From: RUG14199 sp045535205
GTDB taxonomy: Bacteria > Bacillota > Clostridia > Oscillospirales > CAG-272
Assembly (NCBI GenBank): GCA_045535205.1
Contig: JAZSLF010000102.1
Location: 1 to 10,088 of the forward strand
Direction: 5' to 3'
Length of the DNA stretch: 10,088 nucleotides
Made by a program: the position numbers and the translations under genes. Under the pieces are notes generated by a model, which was not told the origin of the DNA, searched no databases, and saw only the letters and a program-made list of their open reading frames with translations. Positions 5,876 through 10,088 of this stretch are shown here, in pieces; positions within the stretch are counted from its first letter, which is position 1, and each line of letters opens with the position of its first letter.

Positions 5876-7429
5876 ATGAACTTTATACCGATCATAATCA
5901 CCGCTGTGATTTGTCTTGCTGTTTGTATACCCGCAGGTATTGCCATAGGTATCATGTACAGAAAAAAGGTTGCTGAGGCTGAGATAGGAAGTGCAGAGCT
6001 TCAGGCTAAGAAAATTCTTGAGGATGCAATTAAAGCTGCTGAATCAAAGAAGAAGGAAGCCCTCATTGAAGCACGTGAAGAAATTCTCAAGTCCAAAAAT
6101 GAGTTTGACCAGGAAATAAAGGAACGCCGCAACGAGCTTTCCAGACAGGAACGCCGTGTAGCTACCAAGGAAGAAAACCTGGATAAGAAGACAGAAACTC
6201 TTGAAAAAAAGGACGAAGCTCTGAGCAAGAAGATCAAGGAAAACGAAGAAAAGGCCGCTGAGATCCAGCGACTCAAGGAAGAAGAGCTCGTAACTCTCCA
6301 GCGTATTTCCGGCATGACACGTGAGCAGGCAAGAGACAAGCTCATAGAAGAATTGACCGATGAAGTAAAACACGAACAGGCAATGCGTCTTGCCATGCTT
6401 GAAGAACAGTTCAAGGATGAGGCTGACACGAAGGCTAAAAACATCATAGCATTAGCTATTCAGAGATGTGCCGCTGACCACGTATCAGACGTTACCGTGT
6501 CCGTTGTAAACCTTCCCAGCGAAGAAATGAAGGGAAGAATTATCGGCCGTGAAGGAAGAAACATCCGCACAATTGAAACGCTCACGGGCGTAGATCTCAT
6601 AGTAGATGACACACCCGAAGCAATTACAATATCAAGCTTTGACCCCGTCAAGAGAGAGATTGCAAGAATTGCTCTTGAAAAACTTATCTCCGACGGACGC
6701 ATCCACCCCACAAGAATTGAAGAAATGGTTGAAAAGGCAACCAAAGAGGTTGAGACTGCGATCAAGCGTGCCGGCGAACAGGCTACGTTTGAAACAGGCA
6801 TCCATGGCTTCAACAATGAAATGATAAGACTTCTGGGAAGACTTAAATACCGTACCAGCTACGGCCAGAACGTTCTTAACCACTCCATCGAAGTATCCAT
6901 TCTTTCCGGCATCATCGCAGATGAGCTGGGAATAGACAGCACTCTCGCAAAGAGAGCAGGTCTTCTCCACGATATAGGTAAGGCTCTTACCCAGGAGGTT
7001 GAAGGCTCTCACGTTCAGATCGGCGTTGACGTTGCAAAGAGATATAAGGAAAATAAAGATATTATCCACGCTATCGAAGCACATCACGGCGATGTTGAAC
7101 CTCACACTCTTGTTGCCATGATAGTTCAGGCAGCCGATGCAATTTCAGCGGCAAGACCCGGTGCAAGACGTGAAAATCTTGAAAACTACATTAAGAGACT
7201 TGCCAAGCTCGAAGAAATTTCAAAGGAATTCAACGGTGTTGATAAGGCCTTTGCAATTCAGGCAGGCCGTGAGATCAGAATTATGGTCAAGCCCGAGGTC
7301 GTTACAGACGATCAGATGTGTCTTATCGCAAGAGACATCGTTAAACGTATCGAAAGTGAGCTTGAATATCCCGGACAGATCAAAGTCCACATTATCAGAG
7401 AAAGTCGAGTTTTTGACTACGCAAAATAA
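5876..7429 (+). CDS. rny: Ribonuclease Y (RNase Y), membrane-anchored endoribonuclease
   Basis: 517 residues, matching the usual length of about 520. RNase Y starts bulk mRNA decay and processes selected transcripts and riboswitches in Bacillota. Parts in order: an N-terminal membrane anchor (about 4-26); a long charged coiled coil rich in Glu/Lys/Arg (about 30-185); a KH RNA-binding domain with the loop IIGREGRN (222-229); and an HD domain with catalytic H365-D366 in LLHDIGKA, EAHHGD (401-406) and AADAIS (419-424). The ending in HIIRESRVFDYAK is typical. The ATG at 5876 is chosen because GGAGGTG lies 5 nt upstream and it puts the membrane segment at the N terminus. A TTG at 5825 would add 17 polar residues and has no RBS. 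It appears monocistronic, with its own promoter and a strong terminator at 7546-7579. Confidence 0.98.
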   Translation: MNFIPIIITAVICLAVCIPAGIAIGIMYRKKVAEAEIGSAELQAKKILEDAIKAAESKKKEALIEAREEILKSKNEFDQEIKERRNELSRQERRVATKEENLDKKTETLEKKDEALSKKIKENEEKAAEIQRLKEEELVTLQRISGMTREQARDKLIEELTDEVKHEQAMRLAMLEEQFKDEADTKAKNIIALAIQRCAADHVSDVTVSVVNLPSEEMKGRIIGREGRNIRTIETLTGVDLIVDDTPEAITISSFDPVKREIARIALEKLISDGRIHPTRIEEMVEKATKEVETAIKRAGEQATFETGIHGFNNEMIRLLGRLKYRTSYGQNVLNHSIEVSILSGIIADELGIDSTLAKRAGLLHDIGKALTQEVEGSHVQIGVDVAKRYKENKDIIHAIEAHHGDVEPHTLVAMIVQAADAISAARPGARRENLENYIKRLAKLEEISKEFNGVDKAFAIQAGREIRIMVKPEVVTDDQMCLIARDIVKRIESELEYPGQIKVHIIRESRVFDYAK

Positions 7430-7453
7430 AACCTTGTTTATCCCCGATAGCTT

Positions 7454-7489
7454 ACCGTCGGCTCAGACGGTTTTACCGTAGTATACGGT
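7454..7489 (+). other. Two tandem hairpins with a competing pairing in the rny 3' UTR
   Basis: Starting 25 nt after the rny stop, ACCGTC (7454-7459) pairs with GACGGT (7466-7471), and ACCGTA (7475-7480) pairs with TACGGT (7484-7489). The middle arms can pair instead, ACGGT (7467-7471) with ACCGT (7475-7479) around TTT. Short T-rich runs follow each hairpin. They may act as weak terminators or as a 3'-end structure. The stems are only 5-6 bp, so stability is modest. Confidence 0.45.
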
Positions 7490-7525
7490 TTATCATATAA
7501 TTTATATAGAGCTGTTAAGGTTACA

Positions 7526-7540
7526 AGAGCATAGCGCTCT
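7526..7540 (+). other. Small hairpin before the rny terminator
   Basis: AGAGC (7526-7530) and GCTCT (7536-7540) pair around ATAGC. There is no T tract after it. A minor structural element of the rny 3' UTR, or of any short RNA made from this gap. Confidence 0.3.
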
Positions 7541-7545
7541 GAAAT

Positions 7546-7579
7546 AAAAAGCAGGAGGTTGCTGACTTCCTGCTTTTTT
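7546..7579 (+). terminator. Strong intrinsic terminator after rny
   Basis: GCAGGAGGTT (7551-7560) pairs with GACTTCCTGC (7564-7573), including two G-T wobbles, around a GCT loop. The stem is followed at once by six T (7574-7579) and preceded by five A (7546-7550), so it could work in both directions. More T-rich sequence follows to about 7605. Confidence 0.88.
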
Positions 7580-7745
7580 AACGTCTTTTTTTACTTTTTC
7601 CTTTTGTTTCGGCATTTTGCACCGATGAACAAATAAAATTTAGTTTATTATCACCAATAAAAAAATCTACTTTTGTAACAATGAACAAAAAGCAAGGGAC
7701 AGTTTTGGAGAATATGCCGACTTGTCAAAAGTTTGTCTAAAGGTA
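7580..7745. other. AT-rich spacer upstream of the EF-G-like promoter
   Basis: 166 bases between the rny terminator and the next promoter. It is T-rich at the left and A-rich at the right, and contains the 9-mer ATGAACAAA twice (7625 and 7681). I see no gene, structured RNA or clear operator. The AT-rich part just upstream of the -35 may raise promoter strength (UP-element-like), which is inference. Confidence 0.5.
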
Positions 7746-7774
7746 TTGAAAAAATCCTTCGTTTAATATATAAT
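7746..7774 (+). promoter_or_regulatory. Promoter of the EF-G-like gene (sigma-A type)
   Basis: TTGAAA (7746-7751), 17-nt spacer and a perfect TATAAT (7769-7774). Transcription should start near 7781, giving a leader of about 80 nt. This is one of the strongest promoter matches in the window, in keeping with the biased codon use of the gene it serves. Confidence 0.82.
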
Positions 7775-7788
7775 TATTTAGTAATGTC

Positions 7789-7822
7789 TGCCGTGAAAGC
7801 CCTCGGCACACTATTATTTTTT
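7789..7822 (+). promoter_or_regulatory. Leader hairpin with following T-rich run in the EF-G-like 5' UTR
   Basis: TGCCG (7789-7793) and CGGCA (7804-7808) pair around a 10-nt loop, followed by a T-rich run reaching TTTTTT (7817-7822). It sits about 10 nt after the inferred transcription start and 39 nt before the start codon. It could be a weak attenuator or a 5' stabilising stem. With only 5 bp it may have no function. Confidence 0.3.
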
Positions 7823-7861
7823 GTAAAATTTTTATATACCTATACATAAGGAGTACAATTT

Positions 7862-9910
7862 ATGGCTATCACCACCAAGGAAATCCGTAACGTCTGCCTT
7901 CTCGGCCACGGCGGAAGCGGTAAAACAACTCTGGCTGAAGCTATGCTTTTCGCAGCCAAAGATATTGACAGAATGGGTAAGACAACAGACGGTAACACCG
8001 TTTGTGACTATGACCCCGAAGAAATTGCGAGAGGCTACAGTATCTCTACAGCAGTTGCTTCCATCATGTGGAAAGACCACAAGATCAACATTCTCGACAC
8101 ACCCGGTTACCTTGACTTTGTAGGCGACACAATGGAAGGTATCCGTGTTGCTGATGCTGCTATCATCGCAGTTGACGGCAAGGCAGGTATGGAAGTCGGC
8201 ACAGAGCTTGCATGGGAATACGTTGAAGCAGCTAAGCTTCCCCGTGCTTTCTTCATCAACAAGTGTGACGACCCCGAAGCAAACTTCGACAGAGTATTCG
8301 ATCAGCTCTCCGAAAGCTTCGGAACAAGCGTATGCCCCATCTTCATTCCCGTTGGCGGCGGCGTATACGTAAACCTTCTCACAATGGAAGCCTTCACATA
8401 CAAGGAAAGAGGACACAGAGAGCCTGTTGCTATGACTCCCGACTACGAAGCAATTGCTGCTAAGTATAAGGAAAAGCTCGACGAGGCTGCTGCTCAGACA
8501 AGTGAAGAGCTCCTCGAAAAGTTCTTTGAAGAAGGCGAGATCTCCGGTGAAGAAGCAGCTACAGCTCTCCACGAAGGTCTTGTTCACGGCGACATCGTTC
8601 CCGTATTCTGCGGCTCTGCTCCTAACCTCTGGGGCGTTCGTGCACTCATGGATTCCATCGTTGACTCCTTCCCCCGCCACACAGCAAAGGGCTCCGAAAA
8701 GCTCGAAAACGGCGAAAGCAAGGAGATCGAAGCAAACGGCGACTGTGCTATTTTCGTATTCAAGACTGTTGTTGACCAGTACGGTAAGCAGACAATGTTC
8801 AAGGTTATGAACGGTGAGCTCAAGAGAGACACTACTCTGAACAACGTAACAAGCGGCACTTCCGAAAAGTTCGGCCACATCTACATCATGAAGGGCAAGA
8901 AGCAGGTTGAAGTTGATTCTCTCGTTTGCGGTGACATCGGTGTAGTTCAGAAGCTCAACGCAACAAAGACAAACGACACTCTCACAACAGGTGCAGAGAT
9001 CGAATATAAGAAGACAGAATTCCCCACCCCCTATATGTGCAAGGCTATCATGGCTGCTGCAAAGGGCGGTGAAGATAAGATCACACAGGGTATCCAGAGA
9101 CTTCTTGACGAAGATCCCTCTATGATCTATGAAAACAATGCTGAAACAAAGCAGATGCTCATCTACGGTATGAGTGACATTCACCTCGACGTTATCTTCG
9201 CAAAGCTGAAGAACCGTTACGGTGCAAACCTCGTTACAGCAGAACCCAAGATCGCTTACCGTGAAACAATCAACGGTACAGTTGAAATTCAGGGTAAGCA
9301 TAAGAAGCAGTCCGGCGGTTCCGGTCAGTACGGTGACGTAAGAATTCGCTTCAGTCACGGCGAAGCCGAAGGTCTTACATTCACACAGAGCGTTGTAGGC
9401 GGCAGCGTACCCAAGAACTTCTATCCTGCAGTTGAAAAGGGTCTCCTTGAAGCTATGCAGAAGGGCGTTCTCGCAGGCTTCCCCGTAGTTACCCTCGCTG
9501 CTGACCTTTACGACGGTTCTTACCATCCCGTTGACTCCAACGAACTCTCCTTCAAGCTCGCTGCAAGAATCGCTTACAAGGAAGGTCTCCCCAAGGCTCG
9601 TCCCGTTCTTCTTGAACCCTACGGCAGCCTCAAGGTTTCCGTTCCCGAAAACATGGTTGGTGACGTTATGGGTGACCTTAACAAGCGTCGTGGCAGAGTT
9701 CTCGGCATGAACCCCGATGAAAAGAGAAACGGCTACACTATCGTTGAAGCTGAAGCTCCCAAGGCTGAAATGATGGACTACACCATCGTGCTCAAGGCTA
9801 TGACTCAGGGCAGAGGTAAGTACACATTCAACTTTGACCACTACGAAGAAGTTCCCGGCAACGAAGCTCAGAAGATCATCGCTGCTCACCAGAACGACGA
9901 CGAAGACTAA
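7862..9910 (+). CDS. fusA2: Elongation factor G-like translational GTPase (EF-G/FusA2 type)
   Basis: 682 residues with the full five-domain EF-G layout. GTPase motifs: P-loop GHGGSGKTT (15-23), switch I RGYSIS (57-62), switch II DTPGYLDF (79-86), NKCD (133-136) and GSA (251-253), with about 118 residues between the last two, enough for the EF-G G' subdomain. Domain IV shows KKQSGGSGQYGDV (481-493), GGSVPKNFYPAVEKGL (513-528) and the tip DGSYHPVDSNELSF (551-564). Domain V follows, with RRGRVLGM (609-616). Compared with classical EF-G (GHIDAGKTT, RGITI, DTPGHVDF), it has GGSG, Y-S and Tyr83 for the catalytic-loop His, which I recall as traits of the clostridial EF-G-like subgroup. It probably acts on the ribosome, but whether in translocation, recycling or a special role cannot be said. 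No str-operon genes (rpsL, rpsG, tuf) adjoin it. AAGGAG lies 8 nt before the ATG. Codon use is strongly biased, with no ATA among about 40 Ile codons, suggesting high expression. Confidence 0.95.
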   Translation: MAITTKEIRNVCLLGHGGSGKTTLAEAMLFAAKDIDRMGKTTDGNTVCDYDPEEIARGYSISTAVASIMWKDHKINILDTPGYLDFVGDTMEGIRVADAAIIAVDGKAGMEVGTELAWEYVEAAKLPRAFFINKCDDPEANFDRVFDQLSESFGTSVCPIFIPVGGGVYVNLLTMEAFTYKERGHREPVAMTPDYEAIAAKYKEKLDEAAAQTSEELLEKFFEEGEISGEEAATALHEGLVHGDIVPVFCGSAPNLWGVRALMDSIVDSFPRHTAKGSEKLENGESKEIEANGDCAIFVFKTVVDQYGKQTMFKVMNGELKRDTTLNNVTSGTSEKFGHIYIMKGKKQVEVDSLVCGDIGVVQKLNATKTNDTLTTGAEIEYKKTEFPTPYMCKAIMAAAKGGEDKITQGIQRLLDEDPSMIYENNAETKQMLIYGMSDIHLDVIFAKLKNRYGANLVTAEPKIAYRETINGTVEIQGKHKKQSGGSGQYGDVRIRFSHGEAEGLTFTQSVVGGSVPKNFYPAVEKGLLEAMQKGVLAGFPVVTLAADLYDGSYHPVDSNELSFKLAARIAYKEGLPKARPVLLEPYGSLKVSVPENMVGDVMGDLNKRRGRVLGMNPDEKRNGYTIVEAEAPKAEMMDYTIVLKAMTQGRGKYTFNFDHYEEVPGNEAQKIIAAHQNDDED

Positions 9911-9921
9911 TATAATTGTGT

Positions 9922-9950
9922 TGAAAAGCTCGGTTTACACCGGGCTTTCA
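9922..9950 (+). terminator. Hairpin after the EF-G-like gene, possible terminator without T tract
   Basis: Begins 11 nt after the stop codon. TGAAAAGCTCGG (9922-9933) pairs with CCGGGCTTTCA (9940-9950), with one bulged A and one T-G wobble, around a TTTACA loop. The stem is long, but the following sequence (GACCGAAG) has no T run. It may therefore stabilise the 3' end or pause the polymerase rather than terminate alone. Confidence 0.5.
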
Positions 9951-10036
9951 GACCGAAGACAAACTTGGTATAACGCAGATGTGAAAAGAAAAGCTTGTAT
10001 AAGACAAATATTTCTTGATGAAATTATCTGACATAG

Positions 10037-10058
10037 AAAAGGCGGGCAAAAGCCCGCC
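10037..10058 (-). terminator. GC-rich hairpin, probable terminator of a minus-strand gene to the right
   Basis: GGCGGGC (10041-10047) and GCCCGCC (10052-10058) pair exactly around AAAA. The flanking A run (10037-10040) lies on the left, so on the minus strand the stem is followed by TTTT: a classic intrinsic terminator for transcription arriving from beyond the right edge. On the plus strand there is no T run until 10077, so it is at best a weak terminator for the EF-G-like gene. No coding sequence to its right can be confirmed in the 30 bases left. Confidence 0.6.
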
Positions 10059-10088
10059 ACATCTGCTTTGAGAGCGTTTTTCCCTCTA

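Noticed and set aside
6001..6447. 148-codon minus-strand frame opposite the RNase Y coiled coil, very Ser/Phe-rich
   Set aside because: The Ser/Phe/Leu richness is the reverse complement of the Glu/Lys/Arg coiled-coil codons. It is not a membrane protein gene.
7681..7740. 19-residue open frame upstream of the EF-G-like promoter
   Set aside because: No Shine-Dalgarno sequence, and no promoter that would transcribe it could be seen.
7832..9889. 685-codon open frame on the minus strand across the EF-G-like gene
   Set aside because: Its codons are in exact register with the forward gene, so it stays open only because the forward gene lacks TTA, CTA and TCA. The product is Cys/Val-rich with no known fold, and it has no RBS or promoter.
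1..10088. CRISPR array, tRNA/rRNA, insertion sequence, phage or defence module
   Set aside because: No regularly spaced repeats, cloverleaf sequences, transposase motifs or known defence domains were seen. All large genes belong to core housekeeping families.

Overview
The window looks like an ordinary housekeeping stretch of a Bacillota (Clostridia-type) chromosome. Reasons: a membrane-anchored RNase Y, an EF-G paralogue with a GHGGSGKT P-loop, strong AGGAGG-type ribosome binding sites, and sigma-A-like promoters with 17-base spacers in AT-rich intergenic DNA. The genus cannot be fixed from the sequence. I see no tRNA, rRNA, CRISPR array, insertion sequence, prophage gene or recognisable riboswitch. 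I found no candidate for a new multi-gene system. The points worth a second look are small and mostly lie in the untranslated regions and in diverged motifs.

Layout: positions 1-2060 (minus strand) hold the start of a peptide/oligopeptide ABC importer operon, oppB then oppC, then the first 13 codons of oppD, which runs off the left edge. Both junctions have the same 15-nt spacing, with the upstream stop codon fused to the downstream Shine-Dalgarno sequence. A 462-base AT-rich region (2061-2522) separates this operon from uvrA and carries outward-facing promoter candidates for both. uvrA (2523-5357, plus) encodes a complete UvrA excision-repair ATPase. It converges on a small thioredoxin-like gene (5431-5688, minus) across two stacked hairpins. 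rny (5876-7429, plus) encodes RNase Y behind a clear promoter.

A 432-base gap (7430-7861) holds the rny 3' UTR with several small hairpins, a strong intrinsic terminator, and the promoter, leader and RBS of the next gene. That gene (7862-9910, plus) encodes a complete EF-G-like translational GTPase. Its GTPase motifs are diverged and its codon use is much more biased than that of its neighbours, suggesting high expression. The last 178 bases hold two hairpins; one is oriented as a terminator for an unseen minus-strand gene to the right.

The genes appear to be independent units: nutrient uptake (opp), nucleotide excision repair (uvrA), redox (thioredoxin-like), mRNA decay (rny) and translation (EF-G-like). 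Only the opp genes are clearly one operon. Each plus-strand gene has its own promoter.
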